From Limnohabitans lacus (GTDB lineage Bacteria > Pseudomonadota > Gammaproteobacteria > Burkholderiales > Burkholderiaceae_C), in contig NZ_JASGBH010000008.1 in the NCBI RefSeq assembly GCF_030053395.1, positions 1 through 64,000 on the forward strand: DNA of 64,000 nucleotides, written 5' to 3'. The notes beneath the pieces were generated by a model. The model did no database searches and was not told where the DNA came from. It saw only the letters and a list, made by a program, of their open reading frames with translations. The position numbers were made by a program, and so were the translations under genes. Below are positions 20,380-29,867 of the stretch, in pieces (the stretch's first letter is position 1; the number at the start of each line of letters is the position of its first letter).

Positions 20380-21123
20380 TTACCACGCGATCGTTTTTCT
20401 GGCGTGACGTCGCAAAAAATCATTGGCCTCCGCGAAATGACCACACCCCAAAAAAGGTGCGGGGGGGCGCATCGCCGACAAAGGCGAGGGGTGATTGGCC
20501 TCCAGGACCAAATGCCGGTCTGAGCCGGCCGAAGCCTGAATCAAACCCTTTTTGGCTTGTGCATGCGCACCCCAGAGCATGAAAACCACCGGTTGCTGGC
20601 CTTGCGCCACTGCGGCGACCAAAGCATCGGTCAAGCCCTCCCAGCCCCAACGGGCATGGCTGGCGGGCTGCCCTTGCTCGACCGTCAAACAGGTATTGAG
20701 GAGCAAAACACCCTGCTTGGCCCACGAATGCAATGAGCCATGATTGGACGGTGGTCGCCCCAAGCTGGCTTGCAATTCTTTGAAGATGTTGCGCAGGCTG
20801 GGGGGGATGCGCACCCCCTCAGGCACCGAAAAGGACAGGCCTTCGGCTTGACCAGGCCCGTGGTACGGGTCTTGCCCCAAGATCACCACCCGGACATCGT
20901 GCAGGGGCGTCAAAGCCAAGGCGCGAAAAGGATCAGGCGGATAAACCACCGCATCGGCTTGTATCGCTTGAGCCAACCGAGTGCTCAAAGCCTGCCCCTG
21001 CTCGCTGGACAAAAAGGTTTGAACCAAGTCCCGCCACCCAGGGTCCAAACGCGACAAGTTTGGCGGCCAAACGGTCAAACGCCCAGTGGCCCCATCGTCA
21101 AACAGCCCGCCTTGCTGCGCCAC
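20380..21123 (-). CDS. ung: Uracil-DNA glycosylase (family 1)
   Basis: 247 residues. It has the catalytic water-activating motif GQDPYHG with downstream GLSFSVPEGVRIPPSLRNIF, the uracil-contacting LLLNTCLTVE and the DNA-intercalation loop HPSPLSAMR. It removes uracil from DNA as the first step of base excision repair. The gene starts 5 bp after the trpC stop codon and may be cotranscribed with trp. About 20 residues precede the domain, slightly more than in E. coli Ung. Confidence 0.97.
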   Translation of the reverse strand: MAQQGGLFDDGATGRLTVWPPNLSRLDPGWRDLVQTFLSSEQGQALSTRLAQAIQADAVVYPPDPFRALALTPLHDVRVVILGQDPYHGPGQAEGLSFSVPEGVRIPPSLRNIFKELQASLGRPPSNHGSLHSWAKQGVLLLNTCLTVEQGQPASHARWGWEGLTDALVAAVAQGQQPVVFMLWGAHAQAKKGLIQASAGSDRHLVLEANHPSPLSAMRPPAPFLGCGHFAEANDFLRRHARKTIAW

Positions 21124-21128
21124 GAGAC

Positions 21129-21917
21129 TCAGGCAAACAATTGCGCCAAGGCTTCGCCGGGCTCGGCGGCGCGCATGAAGGCTTCACCGACCAAGAAGGC
21201 GTGGACGTTGGCATCACGCATGCGCTTGACGTCTTCGGCCTTCAAGATGCCACTTTCGGTCACCAGCAGGCGATCGGAAGGCACATCGGGCAACATGTCC
21301 AAAGTGGTTTGCAAAGTGACCTCGAAGGTGCGCAAATTGCGGTTATTGATGCCGACCAAGCGGGTTTTCAGCTTCAAGGCCCGCGTCAACTCTTCGCGGT
21401 CATGCACCTCGACCAGGACGGCCATGTCCAAGCTGCGGGCAATGGCTTCTAAATCGGCCATTTGCGCATCGTCCAGGCAGGCAGCGATCAACAAGATCGC
21501 ATCCGCGCCCATGGCCCGGGCTTCATAGACCTGGTAGGCGTCCACCATGAAGTCTTTGCGCAGAACCGGCAGATCACAACTGGCTCGGGCTTGTTTGAGG
21601 TAATCCACGCTGCCCTGAAAAAACTGTTTGTCGGTCAACACCGACAGGCAAGCGGCGCCATGCTCGGCATAGCTTTGCGCGATGTCGGCCGGTATGAAGT
21701 CGGCGCGCAAAACGCCTTTGGAGGGGCTGGCTTTTTTGACCTCAGCGATCACCGCCGCTTGGCCGGCCACGATTTTGGCGCGCATGGCCGCTTCAAAGTC
21801 CCGGGTCAGCACGCGGCTTTCGGCATCGGCGCGCATGGCGGCCAAGGGCTTCTTGGCCAAAGCGGCGGCGACCTCTTCGCGTTTGACTGCGACGATTTTG
21901 TTGAGGATGTCACTCAT
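21129..21917 (-). CDS. trpC: Indole-3-glycerol phosphate synthase
   Basis: 262 residues, a monofunctional single TIM barrel. Motifs: [16 protein letters not shown] (substrate phosphate and catalytic Lys), [44 protein letters not shown] and [12 protein letters not shown]. It converts CdRP to indole-3-glycerol phosphate. No TrpF domain is fused. The start overlaps the end of a 46-codon ORF by 8 bp. Confidence 0.97.
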   Translation of the reverse strand: MSDILNKIVAVKREEVAAALAKKPLAAMRADAESRVLTRDFEAAMRAKIVAGQAAVIAEVKKASPSKGVLRADFIPADIAQSYAEHGAACLSVLTDKQFFQGSVDYLKQARASCDLPVLRKDFMVDAYQVYEARAMGADAILLIAACLDDAQMADLEAIARSLDMAVLVEVHDREELTRALKLKTRLVGINNRNLRTFEVTLQTTLDMLPDVPSDRLLVTESGILKAEDVKRMRDANVHAFLVGEAFMRAAEPGEALAQLFA

Positions 21918-22050
21918 GATGCTTTTCCCGATCGGGCGCTTGGGCGCCAGTTTTCAAAATTCGAACAAAGACGTAGTGCATGACCACGCCTGCGATGACA
22001 AACATAGACGACACACCCAAGGCGATCCAGGCGCCCGCGTCGTGCCACAT
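21910..22050 (-). CDS. Small single-span membrane protein inside the trp operon (hypothetical)
   Basis: 46 codons from the ATG at 22050, 2 bp after the trpD stop codon, ending 8 bp inside trpC. The product starts [19 protein letters not shown], continues with a hydrophobic span up to [12 protein letters not shown], and ends in a charged tail ([10 protein letters not shown]). It would be a one-pass inner-membrane peptide with its N-terminus outside and a charged cytoplasmic end. No family is recognised. The exact fit between trpD and trpC, with overlap on the trpC side, supports translation. AGGATG lies near the start, but the ribosome site is weak. Confidence 0.55.
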   Translation of the reverse strand: MWHDAGAWIALGVSSMFVIAGVVMHYVFVRILKTGAQAPDREKHHE

Positions 22051-22052
22051 CC

Positions 22053-23081
22053 TCAGGCCGCAGTCTGGCTGAAGGCCACAAACTGCGCCAGCTTGGCCTT
22101 GGCGGCACCGGACTCGATGGCCGCACGGGCGCGCTCAATGCCCTCGGCAATGCTGCCGGCCACATTGGCCGCGTACAGGGCGGCGCCGGCATTGAGCATC
22201 ACGATGTCACGGGCAGCGCCAGGTTGGTTGTCGAGCACACCACGCAACACGGCCAAAGATTGCTCAGGCGTGTCCACACGCAGTGCGCGATTGCTGGCCA
22301 TGGGCAAGCCAAAGTCTTCCGGGTGGATTTCGTATTCTCTGATTTGACCGTTCTTGAGCTCACCGACCACCGTCGATGCCCCCAGACTGATCTCGTCCAT
22401 GCCATCGCGGCCGTAAACCACCACCGCATGTTCAGCACCCAAGCGTTGCAAAGCCCGCACCTGAATGCCCACCAAATCGGAGTGGAACACGCCCATCAAG
22501 ATGTTGGGCGCCCCAGCCGGATTCGTCAGCGGCCCGAGGATGTTGAAGATGGTACGGATGCCCAACTCTTTGCGCACTGGCGCCACATTCTTCATGGCAG
22601 GGTGGTGGTTGGGGGCGAACATGAAACCGATGCCCACCTCTTCAATGGATCGGGCGATCTGCTCGGGTGTGAGGTTCAGATTGGCGCCCAGCGTCTCGAC
22701 CACATCGGCGCTGCCGGATTTGCTGCTGACGCTGCGACCGCCGTGCTTGGCCGTTTTGGCACCCGCTGCCGCGGCCACAAACATGGCACAGGTCGAGATG
22801 TTGAAGGTGTGCGCACCGTCACCGCCCGTGCCCACAATGTCCACCAAATTCGAGGGATTGGCCACCTTCACCTTGGTGGAAAACTCGCGCATCACCTGAG
22901 CGGCCGCCGTGATTTCACCGATGGTTTCTTTCTTCACACGCAAGCCGGTGATCAGGGCCGCCGTCATGACCGGTGACAACTCGCCATTCATGATCATGCG
23001 CATGATCTTGAGCATTTCGTCGTGGAAAATTTCACGGTGCTCGATGGTGCGTTGCAGCGCTTCTTGAGGAGTGATGGGCAT
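22053..23081 (-). CDS. trpD: Anthranilate phosphoribosyltransferase
   Basis: 342 residues. It has the PRPP loop [18 protein letters not shown], the [16 protein letters not shown] segment and [13 protein letters not shown] of family GT-III phosphoribosyltransferases. It joins anthranilate to PRPP. It lies 36 bp after trpG and 2 bp before the small membrane ORF. Confidence 0.98.
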   Translation of the reverse strand: MPITPQEALQRTIEHREIFHDEMLKIMRMIMNGELSPVMTAALITGLRVKKETIGEITAAAQVMREFSTKVKVANPSNLVDIVGTGGDGAHTFNISTCAMFVAAAAGAKTAKHGGRSVSSKSGSADVVETLGANLNLTPEQIARSIEEVGIGFMFAPNHHPAMKNVAPVRKELGIRTIFNILGPLTNPAGAPNILMGVFHSDLVGIQVRALQRLGAEHAVVVYGRDGMDEISLGASTVVGELKNGQIREYEIHPEDFGLPMASNRALRVDTPEQSLAVLRGVLDNQPGAARDIVMLNAGAALYAANVAGSIAEGIERARAAIESGAAKAKLAQFVAFSQTAA

Positions 23082-23117
23082 GGGGGTTTCCTTGCAAAAT
23101 GGCGATGGCCGCGCGAA

Positions 23118-23699
23118 TCAAGGCCGCACGAGAAAGTTCTTCAACATGGCATGGCCATGCTCGGTGAGGATCGACTCAGGGTGAAACTGAACCCCCTCGA
23201 TGTCCAGCTCGGTGTGCCGCACGCCCATGATCTCGCCGTCATCGGTCCAGGCTGTGACTTTGAGGCAAGCCGGGCACGAGGCCCGCTCGATCGCCAGCGA
23301 GTGGTAGCGATTCACGGTGAATTGTTCAGGCAAACCCGCAAACACCCCCTCTTGCGTGGTGGTGATCACACTGGTCTTGCCGTGCATCAACGCTTGGGCC
23401 CGCACAATCTGGCCGCCGAAAGCCGCACCAATGCTTTGATGACCCAGGCACACGCCCAGAATAGGCAATTGGCCCGCGAAATGCTGGATGGCCGCGACCG
23501 AAACACCCGCCTCGGCCGGTGAGCACGGTCCCGGCGAGATCACCAGACGGTCGGGTTTTCGCGCCGCGATGCCTTCCAGGGTGATTTCGTCATTGCGAAA
23601 GACTTCGACGTCTGCACCGAGTTCGCCGAAATACTGAACGATGTTGAAGGTGAACGAATCGTAGTTGTCCACCATGAGCAATTTGATTTTCTGTGTCAT
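23118..23699 (-). CDS. trpG: Anthranilate synthase glutamine amidotransferase subunit
   Basis: 193 residues from [19 protein letters not shown] (ATG at 23699, 5 bp after trpE). A longer upstream frame lies inside trpE in another phase and is not real. Class I amidotransferase triad: Cys in [15 protein letters not shown] and His/Glu in [14 protein letters not shown]. It supplies ammonia to TrpE. In some bacteria this subunit also serves PabB. Confidence 0.97.
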   Translation of the reverse strand: MTQKIKLLMVDNYDSFTFNIVQYFGELGADVEVFRNDEITLEGIAARKPDRLVISPGPCSPAEAGVSVAAIQHFAGQLPILGVCLGHQSIGAAFGGQIVRAQALMHGKTSVITTTQEGVFAGLPEQFTVNRYHSLAIERASCPACLKVTAWTDDGEIMGVRHTELDIEGVQFHPESILTEHGHAMLKNFLVRP

Positions 23700-23704
23700 G
23701 GCGT

Positions 23705-25204
23705 TCACTCCAAACCTTCTTCCACCAACTCGCTGGCGCGCAGCAAGGCACGCGCCTTGTGCTCGGTTTCGCGCCACTCCATCTCGGGCACCGAGTCGGC
23801 CACCACACCGGCAGCCGCCTGCACATAAAGCGTTTGGTCTTTGATGACGGCCGTGCGGATCGCGATGGCCACGTCCATGTCCCCAGCAAAGCTGATGTAG
23901 CCGCATGCACCGCCATAAAGGCCGCGCTTAACGGGCTCGAGTTGGTCAATCAGCTCCATCGCGTGCACCTTGGGGGCGCCGGTCAAGGTGCCCGCGGGGA
24001 AGGTCGCCTTGAGCACGTCCATATTGGTCATGCCCTCGTTGAGCAAGCCTTCAACGTTGCTCACGATGTGCATCACATGGCTGTAACGCTCGACCACAAA
24101 GGCCTCGGTGACCTTGACGGAACCGATCTTGGCGATGCGCCCGATGTCGTTGCGTGCCAAATCGATCAGCATCACGTGCTCGGCACGCTCTTTCGGATCG
24201 TTGATCAATTCCTGTTCGGCCGCTTTGTCCTTTTCGGGCGTCGCGCCGCGTGGGCGGGTCCCCGCCAGGGGGCGGATGATGACTTTCTCACCCGCTTCGG
24301 TGTGTTCTTGGCGCACCAAGATTTCTGGGCTTGCGCCCACCACATGGAAGTCGCCCAGGTTGTAGAAATACATGTACGGGCTGGGGTTGAGCGAGCGCAG
24401 CGCACGGTAGAGCGACAAAGGGCTCTCGGTGTAACGCTTCTTGATGCGTTGCCCCACCTGCACCTGCATGAAGTCACCCGCAGCGATCAACTCCTTGGCT
24501 TTTTCGACGGCGGCGATGTAATCGGCCTTGGCAAAGTCGCGCTCGGCGGGATAGGACTCGCTGGGCTTGACCACTGGCGCACTGACCGAGTATTTGAGTT
24601 GCTCTTTCAAATCGCGCAGACGCTTCTTGGCACCCGCATAGGCTTCCGGCTGCGCAGGGTCTGCATAGACGATCAGGTAGAGCTTGCCCGACAGGTTGTC
24701 GATCACCGCCAGCTCTTCGCATTGAAGCAGCATGATGTCGGGCGTGCCGAGGGTGTCGGGTGGGCAGGATTTTTCGAGCTTCTTCTCGATGTAGCGCACC
24801 GCGTCGTAACCAAAGTAGCCAGCCAAGCCGCCGCAAAATCGTGGCAAACCTGGGCGCAAGGCCACTTTGAAACGCTTTTGGTATTGCTCGATGAAGTCCA
24901 GAGGGTTGCCCGAGGCGGTCTCGACCACCACGCCATCACGCACAACCTCGGTCTTGGCCTGGTCGCCAAAACCACTGGCGCGGATGTAGCTGCGGGCGGG
25001 CAAGCCGATGAAGCTGTAGCGTCCAAAACGCTCACCGCCCACCACCGATTCGAGCAAAAAGCTGAATTTGCCGTTGTCTTTGGTGTGGGCCAGCTTCAGG
25101 TAAAGCGACAAAGGTGTTTCCAGGTCCGCAAAGGCCTCGAGCATGAGGGGGATGCGGTTGTAGCCTTGACTGGCCAGGCTTTTGAATTCAAGTTCGGTGA
25201 TCAC
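23705..25204 (-). CDS. trpE: Anthranilate synthase component I
   Basis: 499 residues from a GTG at 25204 preceded by GGAGG; the first residues then read [20 protein letters not shown] as in related TrpE proteins. The longer frame to 25240 would start upstream of the ribosome site. Chorismate-binding motifs: [64 protein letters not shown]. The N-terminal [18 protein letters not shown] holds the Trp feedback site (LLES). It makes anthranilate from chorismate with TrpG. Confidence 0.97.
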   Translation of the reverse strand: MITELEFKSLASQGYNRIPLMLEAFADLETPLSLYLKLAHTKDNGKFSFLLESVVGGERFGRYSFIGLPARSYIRASGFGDQAKTEVVRDGVVVETASGNPLDFIEQYQKRFKVALRPGLPRFCGGLAGYFGYDAVRYIEKKLEKSCPPDTLGTPDIMLLQCEELAVIDNLSGKLYLIVYADPAQPEAYAGAKKRLRDLKEQLKYSVSAPVVKPSESYPAERDFAKADYIAAVEKAKELIAAGDFMQVQVGQRIKKRYTESPLSLYRALRSLNPSPYMYFYNLGDFHVVGASPEILVRQEHTEAGEKVIIRPLAGTRPRGATPEKDKAAEQELINDPKERAEHVMLIDLARNDIGRIAKIGSVKVTEAFVVERYSHVMHIVSNVEGLLNEGMTNMDVLKATFPAGTLTGAPKVHAMELIDQLEPVKRGLYGGACGYISFAGDMDVAIAIRTAVIKDQTLYVQAAAGVVADSVPEMEWRETEHKARALLRASELVEEGLE

Positions 25205-25263
25205 GGGCAAGAGCCTCCAAGAGCTCAGCAACCTTTGCAAAGGTGCGTTTCATTCATCCAAAT

Positions 25264-25303
25264 GCCCAGCCAGTGCTGGGCGCGGGTGGCGGCTTGTGCC
25301 GCC
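25264..25303 (-). promoter_or_regulatory. Tandem hairpins between the leader peptide and trpE
   Basis: Two consecutive hairpins on the minus strand: GGCGGC/GCCGCC with a 4-nt loop (25288–25303) and a perfect 7-bp GCCCAGC/GCTGGGC with a 4-nt loop (25264–25281) followed by ATTTGG. The second is terminator-like but has a poor U tract. A smaller stem CTGGC/GCCAG (25323–25336) covers the second Trp codon and the sequence up to just before the leader stop. Confidence 0.5.
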
Positions 25304-25317
25304 CGGTTCAGGCGAGG

Positions 25318-25413
25318 TCAGGCTGGCTGACGCCAGGGCCAGGCTCCCCGGCCTTCCACAGGGGAATGGCTCGGCAGGCAGGCTGCGCAGGGGTGGCAAG
25401 GGATGATGAACAT
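25318..25413 (-). CDS. Candidate trp operon leader peptide
   Basis: A 31-codon ORF, ATG at 25413, beginning MFIIPCHPCAACLPSH and ending GAWPWRQPA, 114 bp upstream of trpE. Two Trp codons separated by one Pro lie 5 codons before the stop, the arrangement expected of an attenuator leader peptide. Stem-loops follow. A -10-like TACACT ends about 9 bp before the ATG, so the leader may start almost at the 5' end of the mRNA. No sequence match is claimed; the call rests on position, Trp codons and structure. Confidence 0.5.
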   Translation of the reverse strand: MFIIPCHPCAACLPSHSPVEGRGAWPWRQPA

Positions 25414-25451
25414 GGTGTGCTTAGTGTAGCAAAGGCTATTGGCGAGGACGC

Positions 25452-26156
25452 TCAGGTGTTTTTCGCCTGCAGCCACGCAGGCAACAGGGCCAGAGAATCC
25501 AGCCATGCGGCAGCCGGGGTTTCCTGAACGGGGCGGCCATGGTTGTAGCCATAGGTCACCAACACCACCGGGCATCCCGCCGCGTGGGCGGCTTGGGCAT
25601 CGTTGCTCGAATCCCCCACCATCAAGGTCTGGGCCAATGCGGTGCCCAATGCCTCGCAGGTCTTGAGGATGGGCAGAGGGTCGGGCTTTTTGCGCTCGAA
25701 GCTGTCACCGCCAAACACCTGCGTGAAATAGCCGTCAATCCCTTTGGCCGCCAGCAGCGGCTTGGCAAAAGACAACGGTTTGTTGGTCAGGCAAGCCAGC
25801 GGGATACCGGCCTCGCTCAGTGCCTTCAAAGCGTCTTGGACACCGGGGTAAAGCGCCGAATGCTGGCCATTGCAGCGCAGGTAGTGGTGCTGGTAGCGCT
25901 GCCAAGCGGGCTCGTACAGGGCGTCGACGGTCACACAGGCGCTCACGCCTGCCTCGGGCAGGGCCAATTGATGGGCCAGCACGGAACGGATCAGGTGCTC
26001 GGAACCTTTGCCCACCGTGCGCTCCACCAAAGACCGGGTCACGGGTGGCAGGTCCAGGTCGGCCAAAGTACGGTTGAGGGCGACTTCAAAATCACCCAGT
26101 GTGTCCACCATCGTGCCATCCAGATCGATGATGGCCGCTTGGATCGTCGGCCGCAT
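25452..26156 (-). CDS. gph: Phosphoglycolate phosphatase (HAD superfamily)
   Basis: 234 residues. HAD motif I is IIDLDGTMVDT, motif II CLTNKPLSFA, motif III KKPDPLPI and motif IV MVGDSSNDAQAAHAAG; the helical cap lies between I and II. It hydrolyses 2-phosphoglycolate. Its start overlaps the rpe stop codon by one base, a linkage common in proteobacteria (rpe–gph–trpE). It ends about 40 bp before the trp leader peptide. Confidence 0.92.
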   Translation of the reverse strand: MRPTIQAAIIDLDGTMVDTLGDFEVALNRTLADLDLPPVTRSLVERTVGKGSEHLIRSVLAHQLALPEAGVSACVTVDALYEPAWQRYQHHYLRCNGQHSALYPGVQDALKALSEAGIPLACLTNKPLSFAKPLLAAKGIDGYFTQVFGGDSFERKKPDPLPILKTCEALGTALAQTLMVGDSSNDAQAAHAAGCPVVLVTYGYNHGRPVQETPAAAWLDSLALLPAWLQAKNT

Positions 26157-26836
26157 CAGCCCAGCGCCAGGCGCATTTGATCGATCACGCCTTTGTAATC
26201 AGGCTTGCCAAAAATCGCGCTGCCCGCCACAAAGGTGTCGGCACCGGCGTCGGCCACGCGGCGGATGTTGTCGACTTTGATGCCGCCATCGACTTCGAGG
26301 CGAATGTCTTTGCCGCTGGCCTCGATCAGTTTGCGGGCTTGTTCAATTTTGCGCAAAGCCGAATCGATGAAGCTTTGGCCGCCGAACCCGGGGTTGACGC
26401 TCATGATCAAAATCAGGTCGATCTCATCGATCGTCCACTCCAGCACATCCAAAGGCTCGGCCGGGTTGAACACCAGACCAGCCTTCACGCCCTTGCTCTT
26501 GATGGCCTGAATGCTGCGGTGCACGTGCGCGCTGGCATCGGGATGAAAACTGATCAGGTCAGCCCCGGCTTCTGCGAAGGATGCGGCCAAGGCATCGACA
26601 GGCGAAATCATCAAATGCACATCGATCGGCACGGCCACGCCTGCGGTCGTTTTGGCGTGTGGCTTCAGGGCCTGGCAGATCATGGGGCCGAAGGTCAGGT
26701 TGGGCACGTAATGGTTGTCCATCACATCAAAGTGGATCCAGTCGGCACCGGCATCGATGACGCTTTTGACTTCCTCGCCCAAGCGGGCGAAATCAGCCGA
26801 GAGGATGGAAGGGGCAATGCGGAATGTGGTCGTCAT
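26156..26836 (-). CDS. rpe: Ribulose-phosphate 3-epimerase
   Basis: 226 residues, one TIM barrel. Motifs: [33 protein letters not shown] (metal-binding His and catalytic Asp), [34 protein letters not shown] and GSAIFG. It interconverts ribulose-5-P and xylulose-5-P. It heads the rpe–gph–trp block and is divergent from apaG across only 29 bp. Confidence 0.97.
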   Translation of the reverse strand: MTTTFRIAPSILSADFARLGEEVKSVIDAGADWIHFDVMDNHYVPNLTFGPMICQALKPHAKTTAGVAVPIDVHLMISPVDALAASFAEAGADLISFHPDASAHVHRSIQAIKSKGVKAGLVFNPAEPLDVLEWTIDEIDLILIMSVNPGFGGQSFIDSALRKIEQARKLIEASGKDIRLEVDGGIKVDNIRRVADAGADTFVAGSAIFGKPDYKGVIDQMRLALG

Positions 26837-26865
26837 GCCTGAATTGTCGCAGTTAACATTGGGCT

Positions 26866-27258
26866 ATGTCTGCCTACGCCATCCAAATTGATACCCAGCC
26901 CCAATACGTGGGCGAACAAAGTGATCCTCTGCGCGGTGTGTTTTCTTTTGCGTACACGATCACCGTGACCAACACGGGCACGGTCCCCGCGCAATTGATC
27001 GCCCGTCACTGGATCATTCAAAACGATGAAGGCCAGATGGAAGAGGTCAAAGGCTTGGGTGTGGTGGGCCAGCAGCCCTTGCTCGCACCCGGCGAGTCTT
27101 TTCAGTACAGCAGCGGTTGCCGTTTGCGCACCGCCAGCGGCACCATGCATGGCAGCTTCTTTTTTGTGGCCGCCGATGGTCACCGTTTTGATGCGCCCAT
27201 CGAGGCCTTTGTCTTGGATGCCTCTGGCACCGGAACCACGGGTCGCACATTGCATTGA
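26866..27258 (+). CDS. apaG: ApaG-domain protein
   Basis: 130 residues, the usual ApaG length. It is an immunoglobulin-like beta fold with conserved FSFAYTITVTNTG, LIARHWIIQNDEG, GLGVVGQQPLLAPGESFQYS and GTMHGSFFFV. ApaG is linked to Co2+ resistance and Ap4A metabolism in enterics without a settled biochemical role. First gene of a plus-strand run; 41 bp precede thiL. Confidence 0.93.
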   Translation: MSAYAIQIDTQPQYVGEQSDPLRGVFSFAYTITVTNTGTVPAQLIARHWIIQNDEGQMEEVKGLGVVGQQPLLAPGESFQYSSGCRLRTASGTMHGSFFFVAADGHRFDAPIEAFVLDASGTGTTGRTLH

Positions 27259-27299
27259 TACACAGACAGCCTTGAGTGGCTTGCGGTTAAGCTTGCACC

Positions 27300-28259
27300 A
27301 TGGGTGAATTTGATCTGATTGACCGCTATTTCAAGCGTCCTGCACGCCAAGCCGATGTGGGCATTGGCGATGATTGCGCCATCTGGACCCCTCGCGCCAG
27401 CCACCAACTGGCCATCTCCACCGACATGCTGGTTGAAGGACGACATTTCTTGTCGACCGTGGACCCGGCACGTTTGGGCCACAAAGCACTGGCCGTCAAC
27501 CTCAGCGACTTGGCCGCCTGCGGCGCAACACCTCAGGTTTTTTTCTTGTCATTGGCATTGCCTCGGCTAGAGGAATCTTGGTTGGATGGTTTTTCACACG
27601 GTCTTTTTGCGCTGGCCGATGCGCATGGCATCGAACTGATCGGTGGTGACACCACGCAAGGACCCTTGAACATTTCCATCACCGTGATGGGTGATGTCCC
27701 CACGGGTCAAGCCATCCTGCGCTCTGGCGCGCAAGCTGGCGATGACCTGTATGTCAGCGGCCATGTGGGCGATGCACGTCTGGCCTTGGAGGCCTTTCGG
27801 GGCCTTGTTGGTTTGCCACAGGCGATTTTCGAGTCAGCACGCTTGCGCATGGAAACCCCCTTGCCCCGTGTGGCCCTGGGCCAGTCCCTGCGGGGCATGG
27901 CCACCGCCATGGCAGACATCAGCGATGGGCTTTTGGGCGATCTGGGTCACATCCTTCGTGCCAGCCACGTGGGGGCGGTCATTGACTGGCCAGCCTGTCA
28001 GCCATTGCTTGCCGCATCACAGACCTGGCCTTGTCCAGAGGCCTTGGCATTGACCTGTGTATTGTCAGGCGGTGATGACTATGAATTGGTTTTCACAGCG
28101 CCAGCCTCAGCACGTCAGGCTGTGCTCGATGCTTCAAACCGATCGGCGACACCGGTCACCCGCATCGGACACATCACCTCGGACACTCAGTTGCGTGTGC
28201 TTGACAGCCAAGGTCAAGCCATCGACCACGGACTCCGTTCATTTGACCATTTCGCATGA
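27300..28259 (+). CDS. thiL: Thiamine-monophosphate kinase
   Basis: 319 residues. PurM-like ATPase motifs: DVGIGDDCAIW, STDMLVEGRHF, HKALAVNLSDLAACGATP, IGGDTTQGPLNIS, ADISDGLLGDLGHI and SGGDDYELVF. It phosphorylates thiamine monophosphate to the active pyrophosphate. Its stop codon overlaps the pgpA start (ATGA). Confidence 0.96.
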   Translation: MGEFDLIDRYFKRPARQADVGIGDDCAIWTPRASHQLAISTDMLVEGRHFLSTVDPARLGHKALAVNLSDLAACGATPQVFFLSLALPRLEESWLDGFSHGLFALADAHGIELIGGDTTQGPLNISITVMGDVPTGQAILRSGAQAGDDLYVSGHVGDARLALEAFRGLVGLPQAIFESARLRMETPLPRVALGQSLRGMATAMADISDGLLGDLGHILRASHVGAVIDWPACQPLLAASQTWPCPEALALTCVLSGGDDYELVFTAPASARQAVLDASNRSATPVTRIGHITSDTQLRVLDSQGQAIDHGLRSFDHFA

Positions 28260-28768
28260 CTGAAAACGCACCACGCATTGTGGACTTCCGATTCATGATG
28301 TCTCACCCTGCGCATTGTATTGCGCTGGGTTTTGGGTCCGGCCTGGCCCCCAAAGCACCAGGCACCGTAGGCACGCTTTGGGCGTGGGCCATCTGGTTGG
28401 TGATTCAGAACTTTTTGTCTCCTGCTGCCCAAGGTCTGTTGATCGCCTTGAGCCTGCCTTTGGGCTGGTGGGCTTGTACTTTGACCGCGCGCCACATGCA
28501 CATTGCGGACCCGGGTGCCATCGTTTGGGACGAATTCATCGCCATGTGGCTGATCCTGTGGCTCATCTTGCCTACGGGCTTTTGGGGCCAGCTCATCGCC
28601 TTTGCGCTGTTTCGTTTTTTTGATGCCGTTAAGCCTGGCCCCGTGGCCTGGGCTGATCAGCTGTTCAAAGGATTCGGTTGGCGCGGTGGTTGGGGCATTC
28701 TGTTAGACGACCTGGTGGCGGCTTTTTGCACCCTGCTGGTCTTGGCCTTTTGGAGGTGGGTGTGGTGA
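28256..28768 (+). CDS. pgpA: Phosphatidylglycerophosphatase A
   Basis: 170 residues. PgpA motif FGSGLAPKAPGTVGTLWAW with the acidic DPGAIVWDEFIAMWLIL, several membrane spans and the C-terminal ILLDDLVAAFCTLLVL. It dephosphorylates phosphatidylglycerol phosphate in the inner membrane. thiL–pgpA–pncC order is common in Burkholderiales. Start overlaps thiL by 4 bp. Confidence 0.95.
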   Translation: MTENAPRIVDFRFMMSHPAHCIALGFGSGLAPKAPGTVGTLWAWAIWLVIQNFLSPAAQGLLIALSLPLGWWACTLTARHMHIADPGAIVWDEFIAMWLILWLILPTGFWGQLIAFALFRFFDAVKPGPVAWADQLFKGFGWRGGWGILLDDLVAAFCTLLVLAFWRWVW

Positions 28769-29238
28769 AACTTCACATTCCAGCACTTTCATCTCGCCTT
28801 CAGAGCTTGCAGTGGATGATGGCCACGGCTGAAAGCTGCACTGGCGGCATGATCGCTGCCCATTGCACAGATTTGCCTGGTTCCAGCTCTTGGTTTGAGC
28901 GTGGGTTCGTCACCTATTCCAACGAGGCGAAATCTGAATTGCTGGGTGTGCCGGCTGCGATCATTGATCAGCACGGTGCTGTGAGCGAGCCTGTGGCCCT
29001 CGCCATGGCTCTGGGTGCGTGCTATCGCTCTCACGCGCAGGTCAGTGTTGCAGTCACTGGCATCGCCGGGCCCACCGGCGGCTCGGCGGATAAACCTGTT
29101 GGTACTGTTTGGCTGGCTTGGTGCATCCAAGGCATTGCGCACGCCGAAAGGCATCTGTTCACCGGTGATCGCGGCCAGATCAGACAAGCCACAACACAGG
29201 TGGCTTTGCGAGGCCTACTGCAACGCTTGCCAAGATAA
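28765..29238 (+). CDS. pncC: Nicotinamide-nucleotide amidase (CinA C-terminal domain)
   Basis: 157 residues from GTG at 28765 (GTG at 28762 is equally possible); GGAGG lies 8 bp upstream and the start overlaps the pgpA stop. Conserved MMATAESCTGGMIAAHCTDLPGSS region, GFVTYSNEAKSELLGV, and VTGIAGPTGGSADKPVGTVW. It is a stand-alone CinA C-terminal domain without the N-terminal MoaB-like part. It deamidates NMN in pyridine nucleotide recycling. Confidence 0.92.
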   Translation: MKLHIPALSSRLQSLQWMMATAESCTGGMIAAHCTDLPGSSSWFERGFVTYSNEAKSELLGVPAAIIDQHGAVSEPVALAMALGACYRSHAQVSVAVTGIAGPTGGSADKPVGTVWLAWCIQGIAHAERHLFTGDRGQIRQATTQVALRGLLQRLPR

Positions 29239-29250
29239 GCCAGGCAGAAA

Positions 29251-29280
29251 CAAAAAAGCCCTCCGAAGAGGGCATTTTTT
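29251..29280. terminator. Bidirectional rho-independent terminator
   Basis: GCCCTC/GAGGGC with a CGAA loop flanked by CAAAAAA on the left and ATTTTTT on the right. It can end the plus-strand thiL–pncC transcript and the minus-strand alpha operon plus initiator tRNA. Confidence 0.88.
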
Positions 29281-29302
29281 GAAAATCAGCTTGCGCCAAA
29301 TT

Positions 29303-29379
<77 letters not shown>

Positions 29380-29398
29380 GTAAGAGATTAATTATACC

Positions 29399-29785
29399 TT
29401 ATTCTGCGGCCTGTTCGGCAGATGAATCAGCGCGATCGACCAATTCGACCAATGCCATCGGTGCGTTGTCCCCCACACGGAATCCCATTTTCAGGATACG
29501 TGTGTAACCACCAGGACGCGAGGCCGAACGTGGGCCCAGCACATTGAACAATTTGGTGACGCTGTCGCGGTCACGCAAACGGTTGAACGCCAAGCGACGG
29601 TTCGACAAGTTGTCCACTTTGGCCAAAGTGATCATGGGCTCGATCACGCGGCGCAATTCTTTGGCCTTTGGTACTGTGGTTTTGATGACTTCATGCTCGA
29701 TGAGCGAGTTCATCATGTTCTGCAGCATCGCAAGGCGGTGCGAGCTGGTGCGATTGAGTTTACGAAGGCCGTGTCCGTGACGCAT
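29399..29785 (-). CDS. rplQ: 50S ribosomal protein L17
   Basis: 128 residues. Conserved [20 protein letters not shown] start, [20 protein letters not shown] and [20 protein letters not shown]. Last protein gene of the alpha operon, 82 bp after rpoA. Confidence 0.99.
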   Translation of the reverse strand: MRHGHGLRKLNRTSSHRLAMLQNMMNSLIEHEVIKTTVPKAKELRRVIEPMITLAKVDNLSNRRLAFNRLRDRDSVTKLFNVLGPRSASRPGGYTRILKMGFRVGDNAPMALVELVDRADSSAEQAAE

Positions 29786-29867
29786 GGTGCTTTCCTTTCT
29801 TTATTAAACAGACAGCCGTATCAGGTACTGCCCGTGCACACCCCGGATCATTTCCGGGAAATTGAGA

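Noticed and set aside
23118..23906. Longer trpG starting inside trpE
   Set aside because: The extra residues are trpE read in another phase; the amidotransferase starts at 23699.
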